Source: Candidatus Jordarchaeales archaeon (GTDB taxonomy: Archaea > Asgardarchaeota > Jordiarchaeia > Jordiarchaeales > Freyrarchaeaceae). Taken from it: a stretch of 64,000 bases of DNA. Below the pieces are notes generated by a model. The model saw nothing but the letters and a program-made list of their open reading frames with translations. It was not told the DNA's origin and ran no database searches. The translations under genes were made by a program, and so were the position numbers. Every line of letters begins with the position of its first letter. Within the stretch, counting starts at the first letter, position 1. Location of the stretch: positions 592,499-656,498 of the forward strand of contig JAWAHN010000001.1 of assembly GCA_038889235.1 (NCBI GenBank), written 5' to 3'. Positions 43,758 through 52,871 of the stretch are shown one piece after another.

Positions 43758-44504
43758 ATACAGGCAAAGATCGGAGTAGTCCTTTTAAGTGGAGGGTTAG
43801 ATTCGACGGTAACATTGTGGTGGGCTAAGGAAAAAGAAAGATATAGTGAGATACATACTTTAACGTTCCTTTACGGTTCCAGGGAAGAAAAAGTCGTGAA
43901 AAAGGTTTGTGAAAGGCTGTCTTCTCTTTCCGGGGCCAAGAAACAAGTCTTCCTAGAGTTACCTTGGCTCAAAGAGTTCTCCGCTAAAGCTGGAACAGCT
44001 TTGATAGAAGGAGGTAACCTGCCACCTAAATTAACTATTCAAATGCTTGATGATAAAAGTGCTGTGAGAGAGACGTCTAGGAGTGTTTGGGTTCCGGCGA
44101 GAAACCTTTGCTTTATAGCTATAGCTGCGGCGTATGCAGAGACGTTAGGTGGTGAGATCGAAATAATTACAGGCTTTAATAAAGAGGAGGCTGAAACATT
44201 CCCCGACAACTCTCTTACCTTCACTGAAAGAGCGAACGCGTTACTTGAAACGTCAACTCTCAAAGCTAGGGTCTCCTTAAAAACTCCTATTATACATCTC
44301 AACAAGAAGGAGATATGCGTGTTAGCAAAGTCGCTCAATGTCCCCGTTGAGTACACAAACTCCTGCTACAACCCAATCGGCATAACTGAGGACGGGAAAC
44401 CCATTCATTGCGGCGTTTGTGAGAGCTGCACGAGGAGGAGACGTGCTTTCTTGGAAGCCATAGGTTCAGACCCTACTATTTACGCTTACAATCAAACGAC
44501 TTAA
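43758..44504 (+). CDS. queC: 7-cyano-7-deazaguanine synthase QueC, AUA start
   Basis: About 248 residues. Makes preQ0, precursor of archaeosine in tRNA. The PP-loop VVLLSGGLDSTVTLWWA lies at residues 8-24 when translation begins at ATA 43758 (MQAKIGVVLLSGG). The later motifs are VPARNLCFIAIAAAYAETLGG, ITGFNKEEAETFPDNSLTF, and the zinc site CYNPIG...HCGVCESCTRRRRAFLEA (four cysteines). The first ordinary start, TTG 43815, would delete the ATP-binding loop, so it cannot be correct. The promoter is shared with larB. I considered LarE (also a PP-loop enzyme) but the QueC zinc site decides. Confidence 0.93.
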   Translation: MQAKIGVVLLSGGLDSTVTLWWAKEKERYSEIHTLTFLYGSREEKVVKKVCERLSSLSGAKKQVFLELPWLKEFSAKAGTALIEGGNLPPKLTIQMLDDKSAVRETSRSVWVPARNLCFIAIAAAYAETLGGEIEIITGFNKEEAETFPDNSLTFTERANALLETSTLKARVSLKTPIIHLNKKEICVLAKSLNVPVEYTNSCYNPIGITEDGKPIHCGVCESCTRRRRAFLEAIGSDPTIYAYNQTT

Positions 44505-44621
44505 TTAGTAAAACAGGATTGCAGCCCAGAAAAAGCGGATTAGAACTCATAAAGAAATTTGGGAGTTGGAAAAACAAGGAGACATGGAAGCTTTGCAGTG
44601 TAAGCGCATATCTTAGGTAAA

Positions 44622-45959
44622 TTATGCCGTTCCTTCTCTCCACCCTCTGAGGTATGCCATTTGTTCCTTCGTGAGTTGTTCTAACTCTATTCCCATGGCC
44701 TTGCACTTCAATTCCGCCACGGTCATGTCTATTTCCTTTGGTATGTCGAGAACCACGTTTCCTAACTTCTTAAGCTCGTCTCTGTGTTTAACAATCCATT
44801 CAACAGCTAAAGCTTGGTCGCTAAACGACATGTCCATAACAGAGCTGGGGTGTCCTTCAGCAGCGACAAGGTTTACTAGACGACCTTTACAGAGCAAGTA
44901 TATTCTCCTTCCATCTTTTAGCCGATACTCTTCAACATTAGGCCTTATTTCTTCCTTGCTTACAGCCAGACTTTCTAGGTCCTTTAAGTTTATTTCGACG
45001 TCAAAGTGCCCTGCATTAGCAAGTATGGCGCCATCCTTCATTTTTTCGATGTGCTCCTTTCTTATAACGTCTTTGCAGCCAGTAGCCGTTATGAATATGT
45101 CCCCCACTTCTGCGGCTTTGTACATCGGCATCACGTCTATACCTTCAAGCGCAGCGGTAAGCGCTCTATGTGGGTTTATCTCTGTTACTATAACTCTCCT
45201 AGCGCCTAAACCTTTAGCCCGCAAAGCGATCCCGCGGCCGCAATGTCCGTATCCGGCAACCACAACCACTTTTCCTGCTATTAGTTCAGAAGTCGCTCTC
45301 ATTATTCCGTCGAGTGTTGACTGGCCAGTCCCCCACACGTTGTCAAATTCCCACTTGGTAGGGGTATCGTTCGTTGCAAGTATGGGGTACGGCAATTTCC
45401 CCTCTTCAGCCATGGCGCGGAGCCTTATTACTCCCGTAGTGGTTTCCTCGGCGCCACCCCAAACGTTACTCCACCAGTCGCCTCCTTCTCCCAGCACTTT
45501 CTTAACTATTTTTATTTCTTCTCCGCCTTCCTTGTGCTTTAGCTTGGCTATCGTAGAAACTAAGTCAGCCCCGTCGTCCAGCGTCACGTTTGGCCGGGCT
45601 TTTATAACGTTCGCTATAGACCTATAGTAACCTTCAGTGTCCATGCCGTACCAGGCGTAAACACCTATTCCATGCTTAACTAGGGCAGCCGCTACAGGGT
45701 CTTGTGTTGAGAGCGGGTTAGAAGCACAAAGGTAAACGGTTGCTCCTCCTGCTTGGAGTGTTCGAACTAAAACGGCAGTTTCTTTCGTTACGTGCAGACA
45801 AGCACCAACTACCACGTTTTTAAGTGGTTTTTCTTTCTCGAAACGCTCCCTTATCATTTTTAAGACTGGCATGTGGTCTTCTGCCCATCGAATGAGTTTT
45901 TCTCCCTGCGACGCGAGGCCTATGTCTTTTATCTCGTAATTTTTTCCAACCTGAGTCAT
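44622..45959 (-). CDS. ahcY: S-adenosylhomocysteine hydrolase
   Basis: About 445 residues; splits SAH to adenosine and homocysteine and so relieves methyltransferases of product inhibition. IRERFEKEKPLKNVVVGACLHVTKETAVLVRTLQAGGATVYLCASNPLSTQDPVAAAL, DDGADLVS, ATNDTPTKWEFDNVWGTGQSTLDGIMRAT, VVVAGYGHCGRGIALRAKGLGA (NAD fold) and NAGHFDVEI are family landmarks. ATG 45959 has GAGGTG 6 nt upstream; GTG 45968 is possible. The 117-bp gap after queC holds no gene I can support. Confidence 0.96.
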   Translation of the reverse strand: MTQVGKNYEIKDIGLASQGEKLIRWAEDHMPVLKMIRERFEKEKPLKNVVVGACLHVTKETAVLVRTLQAGGATVYLCASNPLSTQDPVAAALVKHGIGVYAWYGMDTEGYYRSIANVIKARPNVTLDDGADLVSTIAKLKHKEGGEEIKIVKKVLGEGGDWWSNVWGGAEETTTGVIRLRAMAEEGKLPYPILATNDTPTKWEFDNVWGTGQSTLDGIMRATSELIAGKVVVVAGYGHCGRGIALRAKGLGARRVIVTEINPHRALTAALEGIDVMPMYKAAEVGDIFITATGCKDVIRKEHIEKMKDGAILANAGHFDVEINLKDLESLAVSKEEIRPNVEEYRLKDGRRIYLLCKGRLVNLVAAEGHPSSVMDMSFSDQALAVEWIVKHRDELKKLGNVVLDIPKEIDMTVAELKCKAMGIELEQLTKEQMAYLRGWREGTA

Positions 45960-46009
45960 CACGTCCACCTCTCTCTGCTAAATTTTCAAGGAGTTTTAAA
46001 TTTGTTGGT

Positions 46010-47686
46010 TTACGCGATTCTTCCCTCTTCTAGTGCTTTTAATTCGGCCTGTATCTCTTCTTCTGTGATCTTTCTGAATAATGGTTTCGGCTGCTTGATC
46101 AAATGTCCAGGTTTTATGTTGAATCTCTTCGCAGATTCCCAGTTTTGTAGCTTAGTGTTAAGCATCTCGAAAAGCTGCTCCATGGATGTGGGGATTACAG
46201 GGTAAAGGCAGGTTGCCGCCGAGTAGAGGAAGTTCACGCAAATGTAGAGCGTGGTTGCAGCATTTTTTTCTTCTCCTTTTTTCATGGCGTCCCATGGTGC
46301 TTTGGCTGTAAAATAGCTGTTTGCTTTTTTGAACGTCTCGACTATGCGCCGTATAACTTTTGAGAAGTCACACTTTTCATACTCTCTTTCTACTTCTTCG
46401 ACCATTTGCATGAAAGTTGAGGTGAAGTCTTCGTCTTGTTCATCTGTCTCGCCTGGTTCTGGGACCCTCTTTTCGAACCATCTGGAAATGAATGACAAGA
46501 CACGGTGGGTGAAGTTTCCTATGTTGTCCACCAGATCTCCGTTCACTTTGTTCATGAACTCGGCCCAGCTGAAGTCGTTGTCGCTAATGTTGTTGGCTAC
46601 TTTTGAGGCTAAATAGAAGCGGATGTAATCCGCGGGGAACTTATCGAGGACGCGTTTGAGGGGGACGAACCACTTCCTGCTCTTACTCATTTTCCGTCCT
46701 TCGAGCGTAAGATAGCCATTTATAACATACTTCCCTGGGAGGGTATAACCTCCAACACCCATTAGCATTGCAGGCCAGAAGAGGAGGTGGTGGTATATTA
46801 TGTCTTTGCCTATGAAGTGAGTTATTAGACAGTCCCCCATCCAGTAGTCCTTCCAGTCCCGCCCGGTTTTTTTACTCCAGTTAACCGTCGAAGCGATGTA
46901 ACCTATGGGGGCATCAAACCACACGTACACATATTGGTTGTCCTTGGCGTCCTCATAAGGTAACTTGAAACCCCAGTAGTCCTCTCTCGTTATATCCCAA
47001 TCTTGTAATCCAGACTTGATCCATTGGACAACATAATTAACAACTTCCCTGGAGAGTTCATCGCTGCTTTTAGATTCCATCCATTCGAGCAACCTTTGTG
47101 AAAAGGCACTCAGCTTGAATATGAAGTGTTCTTCAGTCCTGATAGACGGAGGAGAACCGCACACAACACAACGCGGTTCAAGCATCATGCCGGGTTCTAT
47201 CGTTCTTCCGCACAATTCACAAGCGTCGCCGTACTGGTCTTCTGCTCCACAGTACGGGCACTTGCCTTTGATCATACGGTCGGGTAGGTACATTTTGTCT
47301 GTCTCACAGTAGAAAAGTCTAACTTCTTTCTTGTAGATGTACCCGTTTTTTCTCAATTTTAGCAGGAATTCTTCTGTTAGCTTCCTGTTTTCCTCACTGT
47401 GAGTTCTGTGATAGTTATCAAAGCTTATGCCAAGTTTCTCCAAATCCTCTATTTGGCGTTTTCTGTAGTATTCGACGTGTTCTAGAGGTGTGTGACCTGC
47501 CTCTCTAGCTGCAACCGATATGGGGGTTCCGTGCTCATCGCTTCCGCAAACAAAGACTACATCTAATCCCTTGATCCTACAAAAGCGGGTGAAAATGTCT
47601 GCCGGTATGTAAGTGCTAAAGGCGTGGCCGAGGTGAAGGTCGGAATTAGCATATGGTAGCGCTGCTGTAACCAGCACTCTGCGCAA
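46010..47686 (-). CDS. metG: methionyl-tRNA synthetase
   Basis: About 558 residues; class I enzyme. VTAALPYANSDLHLGHAFSTYIPADIF holds the HIGH-type HLGH motif near residue 18; GRKMSKSRKWFVP is the KMSKS loop. A knuckle with CPYCGAEDQYGDACELCG and CVVCGSPPSIR binds zinc. The anticodon-binding helical domain follows and there is no C-terminal EMAP/tRNA-binding extension. TTG 47686 is preferred (GGAGG 8 nt upstream; starts MRRVLVTAALPYAN). Confidence 0.97.
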   Translation of the reverse strand: MRRVLVTAALPYANSDLHLGHAFSTYIPADIFTRFCRIKGLDVVFVCGSDEHGTPISVAAREAGHTPLEHVEYYRKRQIEDLEKLGISFDNYHRTHSEENRKLTEEFLLKLRKNGYIYKKEVRLFYCETDKMYLPDRMIKGKCPYCGAEDQYGDACELCGRTIEPGMMLEPRCVVCGSPPSIRTEEHFIFKLSAFSQRLLEWMESKSSDELSREVVNYVVQWIKSGLQDWDITREDYWGFKLPYEDAKDNQYVYVWFDAPIGYIASTVNWSKKTGRDWKDYWMGDCLITHFIGKDIIYHHLLFWPAMLMGVGGYTLPGKYVINGYLTLEGRKMSKSRKWFVPLKRVLDKFPADYIRFYLASKVANNISDNDFSWAEFMNKVNGDLVDNIGNFTHRVLSFISRWFEKRVPEPGETDEQDEDFTSTFMQMVEEVEREYEKCDFSKVIRRIVETFKKANSYFTAKAPWDAMKKGEEKNAATTLYICVNFLYSAATCLYPVIPTSMEQLFEMLNTKLQNWESAKRFNIKPGHLIKQPKPLFRKITEEEIQAELKALEEGRIA

Positions 47687-47802
47687 CTTAGATCCCTCCA
47701 AGCAACGAAAGTAAAACAGGCAATTAAATATTACACTCAGAGGGGTTTTGCTTTAACTTTCAACCTTCAAGCATCTGATGAAGGACAAAATGCCCATTAA
47801 CC

Positions 47803-47810
47803 TTTTAAAC
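47803..47810 (+). promoter_or_regulatory. TATA box of uS19
   Basis: TTTTAAAC 38 bp before the uS19 ATG gives this lone ribosomal gene its own promoter. Confidence 0.5.
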
Positions 47811-47847
47811 CCGTCTGTGTGGAGTAGTATTCTGAAGGGGATGTATC

Positions 47848-48252
47848 ATGCCTAAAGAATTCACATATAGAGGGTACACACTGGAAGAGCTCCAGAAAAT
47901 GCCAATGGATGATTTCATAAAACTGTTGCCTGCGAGACAGAGGAGAAGCTTGATCAGAGGGTTACCACCACGCCACAAGAAGTTATTGGAAAAGATAAGA
48001 AGAGCGAGGAGAGCGCTTAAAAAGGATAAGAAAGTCATTGTGAAAACACATAACAGGGACCTCATAATCCTGCCGGAAATGGTGGGACTAACCATTGCAG
48101 TGTACAACGGTAAGGAGTTTGTACCAGTAGAGATAAGGCCTGAGATGATCGGCCATTACCTCGGAGAGTTCGCCCTAACGTGCAAAAGAGTCGTACACGG
48201 TGCTCCAGGGATTGGAGCAACGCGTTCATCGATGTACGTTCCACTTAAGTAA
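47848..48252 (+). CDS. rps19: ribosomal protein uS19, isolated from the S10 cluster
   Basis: A 134-residue small-subunit head protein. [47 protein letters not shown] and [66 protein letters not shown] match the archaeal form. In most archaea it lies in the S10 operon between uL2 and uL22; here it stands alone between MetRS and a sugar isomerase. ATG 47848 after GGGG. Confidence 0.97.
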   Translation: MPKEFTYRGYTLEELQKMPMDDFIKLLPARQRRSLIRGLPPRHKKLLEKIRRARRALKKDKKVIVKTHNRDLIILPEMVGLTIAVYNGKEFVPVEIRPEMIGHYLGEFALTCKRVVHGAPGIGATRSSMYVPLK

Positions 48253-48301
48253 GGCGCTGCTGCCGTCCCGAATTTTCGTAGAAGACGTGCTAGCTTGTTC
48301 T

Positions 48302-49462
48302 TTACATTCCTATTTTTGAGAGGGTGTCCATACTTCGTACTTTTCCCACTAATTTTGAAACCCCAGGGTCAACTCTCCTCAAGAGGGCTAAATAAAACGC
48401 TTGCCACTCTAAAGGTACTGCGTACAGTGGAGGGGAGAGGAAGTTTTCTATAATGCCGTCTGGGAATGGTATTTTTTCGTCGATCTCCTGAGGGGAGACT
48501 TCGAGTATTTTCTCTGTTCCCGCATGTCGCATCCAAAGGTGTTTAATGAACTGGGAGGTTTTCAGAGATTTTGCCTGGTTTGGGGGCTTAAGTATTATGA
48601 GCGGTTTTTTGTCTCTGTTCTCTTCCTCAAGCGTCTCGATTAACGAGTGCACGAATTCCTCCATTCTTACGTCACAGGCATCTGCTTTGACTCCTTCCAT
48701 AAGCATTATGAGCGCGTGCTTTCTAGCTATGGGATATCTTGGCCCGTCACCCATCACATAGAACATTTTGTCAACGTACTTGAACCCCCACTCTGCCGCA
48801 CTTTTACCCCACTCGAGTACTTTGTCAGACTTACTTAATTTGTCAATAAGGTCAGGTATAGTCTTGGTCTGCAATTCCAACGCTTTTTCGATTTCGGCAT
48901 CACGCTGAGAAAAAGCAAGCAGTTCCAGCAAAAGGATGTTTAGAAGCGCTAGGGTAGCGTGAAATGTTCCAGTTGAGGGGAGAGGTTTCTCAGGGTACGG
49001 TTTAGTTCTAGTTCTAACGACAAAACCCCCCTCCTCCTCCAAGTCGAGAAGCGAGCGCCCAGAAGGCCTTTCCCACCTGTTGGTTATAGCCACGCACGTA
49101 CTACCTCTCGAAAGGCAGAGTTCCATAGCGTCTAAAGTGTCTTTAGTAGTCCCAGACTGGGAAAGAAGTATGGCGAGAGTATTTCTTCCAACCCACTTTG
49201 GGGGGTTGTCCGCCAGTGTTCTGGCGTGCAGCGTTTTTATCGGTATTTCAGAAAAATGCTCCCAAAGGTATTCTGAAATCATAGGTATCAGATACTTATC
49301 TCCCGCACCCGTCATCAAAATGTTTTTGAACTTGACACTTCCAGCAATTTCCAAAATAACTTTGTAACTTTCCTTTATAGATTGTTTAACGCTCTCTCCC
49401 TGAAGTAAGATGGCCTCTTTCATGCCTGTTGAGTCAAGTTTTTCAAGTTCTCCCCAATCCAA
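48302..49462 (-). CDS. SIS-domain sugar-phosphate isomerase
   Basis: A 386-residue protein with two SIS domains, similar in outline to archaeal bifunctional phosphoglucose/phosphomannose isomerases and to the isomerase half of GlmS. SIS signatures: ILMTGAGDKYLIPMISEYLW (about 50-70) and LLSQSGTTKDTLDAMELCLSRGSTCVAITNRWERPSGRSLLDLEEEGG; the second domain spans FYVMGDGPRYPIARKHALIMLMEGVKADACDVRMEEFVHSLIETLEEENRDKK. Ends APLEWQAFYLALLRRVDPGVSK-like text. Exact substrate unclear. TTG 49462 after GGAGGAG. Divergent from the nucleotidyltransferase gene. Confidence 0.82.
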   Translation of the reverse strand: MDWGELEKLDSTGMKEAILLQGESVKQSIKESYKVILEIAGSVKFKNILMTGAGDKYLIPMISEYLWEHFSEIPIKTLHARTLADNPPKWVGRNTLAILLSQSGTTKDTLDAMELCLSRGSTCVAITNRWERPSGRSLLDLEEEGGFVVRTRTKPYPEKPLPSTGTFHATLALLNILLLELLAFSQRDAEIEKALELQTKTIPDLIDKLSKSDKVLEWGKSAAEWGFKYVDKMFYVMGDGPRYPIARKHALIMLMEGVKADACDVRMEEFVHSLIETLEEENRDKKPLIILKPPNQAKSLKTSQFIKHLWMRHAGTEKILEVSPQEIDEKIPFPDGIIENFLSPPLYAVPLEWQAFYLALLRRVDPGVSKLVGKVRSMDTLSKIGM

Positions 49463-49584
49463 CCCTTCTCCTCCTCTTTAAAACGGCTTTCTTGAAATGA
49501 ACCGCTAAAATAGTTTTTAATACGACTAGTTTATAATTTCTGTGTCAGCTCCTTGGAGTGACATCTTTTTACTGGGGGGAAACT

Positions 49585-50751
49585 TTGAAGGCCGTGATTT
49601 TGGCGGCTGGAAAGGGTACAAGGATGCGGCCTCTTACTTTCACTAGGCCGAAACATATGCTACCTATAGCTGGGAAGCCGATCTTGGAGCATATAATAAA
49701 TTTCCTGCGTTTAGGGGGTATAAACGACATAGTCATAGTTGTTAGTCCTGATGGTGATTTCATAATGGATTATTTCGGTGACGGCACTCGTTTTGACGTG
49801 AACATAGAGTATGCAGAGCAAAGGAAGCCTTTAGGCCTTGCTCACGCTGTCTCTGTAGCGCGCAGTCTACTGGAGGATGAGGAGCGATTCATTACGGTTT
49901 TGGGGGATGTGCTCTTCAAACTTAACCTGAAGGACATGTTGGCTTTTCACCTTAAGAAAGAGGCTAAAGCCACCATAGCCGTTTCCGAGGTTGCGGACCC
50001 AACGCCTTTCGGCGTGGTTAAGGTTTCGGATGGCTTTAGAATAGAGAAGCTTGTTGAAAAACCAAAGATTCCGCCGTCAAACTTCATTATCGCCGGAATA
50101 TACATTTTTGAAAAGGAGTTTTGGGATTGCCTAAAGGACCTCAAACCGTCGTGGAGAGGGGAGTACGAGATCACGGATGCTATTCAACTTATGGTGGATA
50201 GAGGGTACTCTGTATACGGATACCTCACCAGGAAGTGGTGGAAAGATACCGGAAAGCCAACAGATCTCCTAGAGGCTAGTAGAAAGTTTCTCTCCGAACT
50301 CTCAGAATTTTATGTGCTGGGCGAGGTTCAGAAAAGAGCAGAAATACGTGGTCCTGTCCAGATAGGGCGCGGAACAGTAATTTATGAGGGAGCAAAAGTC
50401 TTTGGCCCCACAGTTATAGGCGAGAGGTGTGAGATTGGACCAGACTGCGTTATAGGACCTAATGTTGAAATAGGAAATGACGTTAAACTGATAGAAAAAG
50501 TTGAGCTGCGGAACACCATAGTAATGGCGCATACCCTTATATCAAACAACGTGCGATTAAGTGACAGCGTAATAGGAGAAAATTGCAAGATAGGCTCCGG
50601 CGTTAGAGCTTGCGGAGATGAGAACACGTTCGGTGTCGTAATAGGTGACAATTCCGTCATAGGTCCAGGAATTTCGTTTTCCCCTGGGAGTATGCTCGGC
50701 CCTAACTCGTCAATAAAGATAAAGTGGGAGGAGGTGGAACATGAAGGGTAA
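49585..50751 (+). CDS. sugar-1-phosphate nucleotidyltransferase with left-handed beta-helix (GlmU-like)
   Basis: About 388 residues. The N-terminal Rossmann-like domain begins MKAVILAAGKGTRMRPLTFTRPKHMLPIAGKPILEH (NTP loop) and includes EQRKPLGLAHAVSVAR and FITVLGDVLF. The C-terminal hexapeptide-repeat beta-helix (from about 265: RGPVQIGRGTVIYEGAKVFGPTVIGERCEIGPDCVIGPNVEIGNDV) resembles archaeal bifunctional GlcNAc-1-P uridyltransferase/acetyltransferases. TTG 49585 removes a weak extension back to GTG 49558. It overlaps the epimerase by 11 bp; together they make activated, epimerised sugars for glycans. Confidence 0.92.
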   Translation: MKAVILAAGKGTRMRPLTFTRPKHMLPIAGKPILEHIINFLRLGGINDIVIVVSPDGDFIMDYFGDGTRFDVNIEYAEQRKPLGLAHAVSVARSLLEDEERFITVLGDVLFKLNLKDMLAFHLKKEAKATIAVSEVADPTPFGVVKVSDGFRIEKLVEKPKIPPSNFIIAGIYIFEKEFWDCLKDLKPSWRGEYEITDAIQLMVDRGYSVYGYLTRKWWKDTGKPTDLLEASRKFLSELSEFYVLGEVQKRAEIRGPVQIGRGTVIYEGAKVFGPTVIGERCEIGPDCVIGPNVEIGNDVKLIEKVELRNTIVMAHTLISNNVRLSDSVIGENCKIGSGVRACGDENTFGVVIGDNSVIGPGISFSPGSMLGPNSSIKIKWEEVEHEG

Positions 50752-51745
50752 ACGCGTACTAGTGACTGGTGGTGCTGGTTTTATAGGTTCTCACATAGTC
50801 GACAAGTTAATTGAGAATAACGAAGTCGTAGTGCTCGACAATCTTTCAAGCGGAAAAATCAGCAACATACAACACCACTTAGGACGTGAAGGGTTCACTT
50901 TTATTAAGGGAGATATTCTTGATAAGGACACTGTTAAAGAAGCCGTTAAAGGAGTGGACGTAGTTATACATCAGGCGGCCGTGGTTGGTGTTAAAAAATA
51001 TGTCAAGAATCCTCTGAACGTGCTGACCACAAACATTTTCGGGACACATAACTTGATAGAAGAGAGTCTTAGAGAGGGCGTGGAAAGGTTCGTTTTCGCA
51101 TCAACAAGCGAGATCTACGGTAAAAATGAGAAGGTCCCATTCAAGGAGGATGGAGACAGGGTTCTTGGGGCGACAAACATTGCAAGGTGGTGTTATTCAA
51201 CTTCTAAAGCTGTGGACGAGCACTTCCTTTTCGCGTATTATGAGACTTATGGTTTTCCAATGGTTATCCTGCGTTATTTTAACATATACGGGCCTAGGCA
51301 GGAAACCAGTGATTATAGTGGAGTCATACCAATCTTCATTAGGAGGGTCTTGAGCGGCGAGCCGCCATTGATTCATGGAGATGGCAAGCAAACTAGAGCT
51401 TTTACATACATCACGGATGCTGTGGAAGCTACGGTGCTAGCTGTTAGCAACAAGAGTGCTGTGGGAGAAGCTTTTAACATTGGGAGTAAAGAAGAAGTCA
51501 CAATAGAACAACTTGCATACATGATTATAGAACTTGCAGGCAACAATTCAATTAAGCCAAAGTACATACCTTACGAAGAGTTCTACGGAAAGAGCTACGA
51601 AGACGTAAGGCGAAGAGTGCCGGATGTGGAGAAAGCCGAAAAAGTGCTCGGATTTAGAGCGAAGATACCTTTACGCGAAGGACTTAAGAAGACAATAGAG
51701 TGGTACAAAAGGTCCTTGCTTAGCGGCTCGGATATGATTCAGTAA
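50741..51745 (+). CDS. NAD-dependent nucleotide-sugar epimerase/dehydratase
   Basis: A 334-residue extended short-chain dehydrogenase. RVLVTGGAGFIGSHIVDKLIENNEVVVLDNLSSG (NAD site), FASTSEIYG and GATNIARWCYSTSKAVDEHFLFAYYETYGFPMVILRYFNIYGPRQ (Y-x-x-x-K catalytic pair as YSTSK) and FNIGSKEEVTIEQLA. Most like UDP-glucose/GlcNAc 4-epimerases. The 3' end overlaps the hypC-like gene on the other strand by 26 bp. Confidence 0.93.
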   Translation: MKGKRVLVTGGAGFIGSHIVDKLIENNEVVVLDNLSSGKISNIQHHLGREGFTFIKGDILDKDTVKEAVKGVDVVIHQAAVVGVKKYVKNPLNVLTTNIFGTHNLIEESLREGVERFVFASTSEIYGKNEKVPFKEDGDRVLGATNIARWCYSTSKAVDEHFLFAYYETYGFPMVILRYFNIYGPRQETSDYSGVIPIFIRRVLSGEPPLIHGDGKQTRAFTYITDAVEATVLAVSNKSAVGEAFNIGSKEEVTIEQLAYMIIELAGNNSIKPKYIPYEEFYGKSYEDVRRRVPDVEKAEKVLGFRAKIPLREGLKKTIEWYKRSLLSGSDMIQ

Positions 51746-51947
51746 TCTCCTTTAATATTTTCAAGGTTTCCTCGGCTTCTTCTGGCCTAATTTTTTCGAT
51801 CGCATATCCCGTATGAATCATTACATAATCGCCAACTTTAACCTCGTCGAGCAAGGTAATGTATGCTTCCCTAGTTACCCCCCCAAAGTCTACTAGCGCT
51901 TTTTCGCCACGAATCTCCAAAACCTTCGCTGGAACGCCGAGGCACAT
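51720..51947 (-). CDS. hypC: HypC/HupF-family hydrogenase maturation chaperone
   Basis: A 75-residue protein. MCLGVPAKVLEIRG with Cys2, VDFGGVTREAYITLLDEVKVGDYVMIHTGYAIEKIRPEEAEETLKIL is typical HypC, which carries the Fe(CN)2CO unit to NiFe hydrogenases. ATG 51947 gives the essential N-terminal MC; the frame upstream is longer but starts without it. No hydrogenase or other hyp genes occur in the window, so its partner is elsewhere. Confidence 0.93.
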   Translation of the reverse strand: MCLGVPAKVLEIRGEKALVDFGGVTREAYITLLDEVKVGDYVMIHTGYAIEKIRPEEAEETLKILKEITESYPSR

Positions 51948-52001
51948 GAGGGATTCCCCTGGGGAGAACTTTCTAGTAACTGGGAGGGCATTCGGTGGCA
52001 T

Positions 52002-52595
52002 TTAAGTTTTCCCTTTACTAGGCAAGAATCTTTGCGAGATGTGTGGGTCACTCTTAGGAAGCGTTTCTAGCGCTATCTCTAAGTATGATCTAAGCTCGAA
52101 GCCTTCTACGGGGATGCCCAGCTTTTCAGCTTTAAGTAGTAACTCGTTGCGTTTAGTTTCGACCTCGCTTTCACTTTCAACGATCGTTTCGATTTCCACG
52201 AAAAAACCTATGCCGTCAACGTCGTCAAGATGTAGGAGGATTTCGTTCAGCGCGTAGGTTTTCCTGTTTTTGACTATCTTAGCCACTCGGAGGAAGCCCA
52301 GTTTTTCGAAAAGAAGTATGGTTTTAGAGAAGTTATCAACCTCGACTTTTACTTCTTCCCTAGTCTTTGACTTCGGATCAATCCTCGGACCCTTGTACGT
52401 GATTTCCGTCTTGTTTCCAACGCGTCTAACCCTCAGCGCTTCGTCTGTTAACGCAAAGTTCCTTGAAGGATGTTGGAAGTATATGTCCTCTTGGATTTCT
52501 TCGCCAACAAATACGCCACCCATAGAAGTTACCCTTGAGAGGATTTGCTCTACAGAATCCTTTGGAACCCTGTATTTGATCTCAACTTCTATCAT
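52002..52595 (-). CDS. CYTH-domain protein (class IV adenylyl cyclase/thiamine-triphosphatase-like)
   Basis: About 197 residues with the CYTH tunnel fold. MIEVEIKYRVPK holds the signature ExExK; FALTDEALRVRRVGNKTEITYKGP (R-x-R, K-G-P), EVKVEVD, LHLDDVDGIGFFVEIE and ELRSYLEI complete it. CyaB-type members make cAMP in vitro or hydrolyse triphosphates; the archaeal role is unknown. ATG 52595 after GGGAGATGG. Confidence 0.93.
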   Translation of the reverse strand: MIEVEIKYRVPKDSVEQILSRVTSMGGVFVGEEIQEDIYFQHPSRNFALTDEALRVRRVGNKTEITYKGPRIDPKSKTREEVKVEVDNFSKTILLFEKLGFLRVAKIVKNRKTYALNEILLHLDDVDGIGFFVEIETIVESESEVETKRNELLLKAEKLGIPVEGFELRSYLEIALETLPKSDPHISQRFLPSKGKT

Positions 52596-52619
52596 TCTGC
52601 TTCCATCTCCCTTACCCAC

Positions 52620-52871
52620 TTAGGTCTCTGAAACGTTTATTCTTATGGCGCCTCTAGGGCAGGCCTCAACACACTTGTAACATGCTATGCAAAATCTTTG
52701 AAATGATGGGACAATCCTGTAATGTGTTGGTTCTTTGTTAGGTTCCCTATCTGTCGCATACCTGACGAAAACTGTGCAAGGGCATACTTCTAGACACTTT
52801 CCACAGTTTTGTGGCTCGGGACATTTGTCTTCAAACCATTCTATCGAAACCTTCACTGTCAGTTTCACCAT
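52620..52871 (-). CDS. 2x[4Fe-4S]-type ferredoxin
   Basis: An 83-residue ferredoxin. First motif CPEPQNCGKCLEVCPCTVF (an irregular first half), second CIACYKCVEACPRGAI (complete CxxCxxCxxxCP). The first group has spacing C-x5-C-x2-C-x3-C. ATG 52871 overlaps the stop of the larger ferredoxin-domain gene by 7 nt, so it is co-translated and probably its electron partner. Confidence 0.85.
   Translation of the reverse strand: MVKLTVKVSIEWFEDKCPEPQNCGKCLEVCPCTVFVRYATDREPNKEPTHYRIVPSFQRFCIACYKCVEACPRGAIRINVSET

Noticed and set aside
43758-44504. Considered LarE for the PP-loop gene next to LarB
   Set aside because: The VPARN stretch and the four-cysteine zinc site CYN...HCGVCESC are QueC, not LarE, features.
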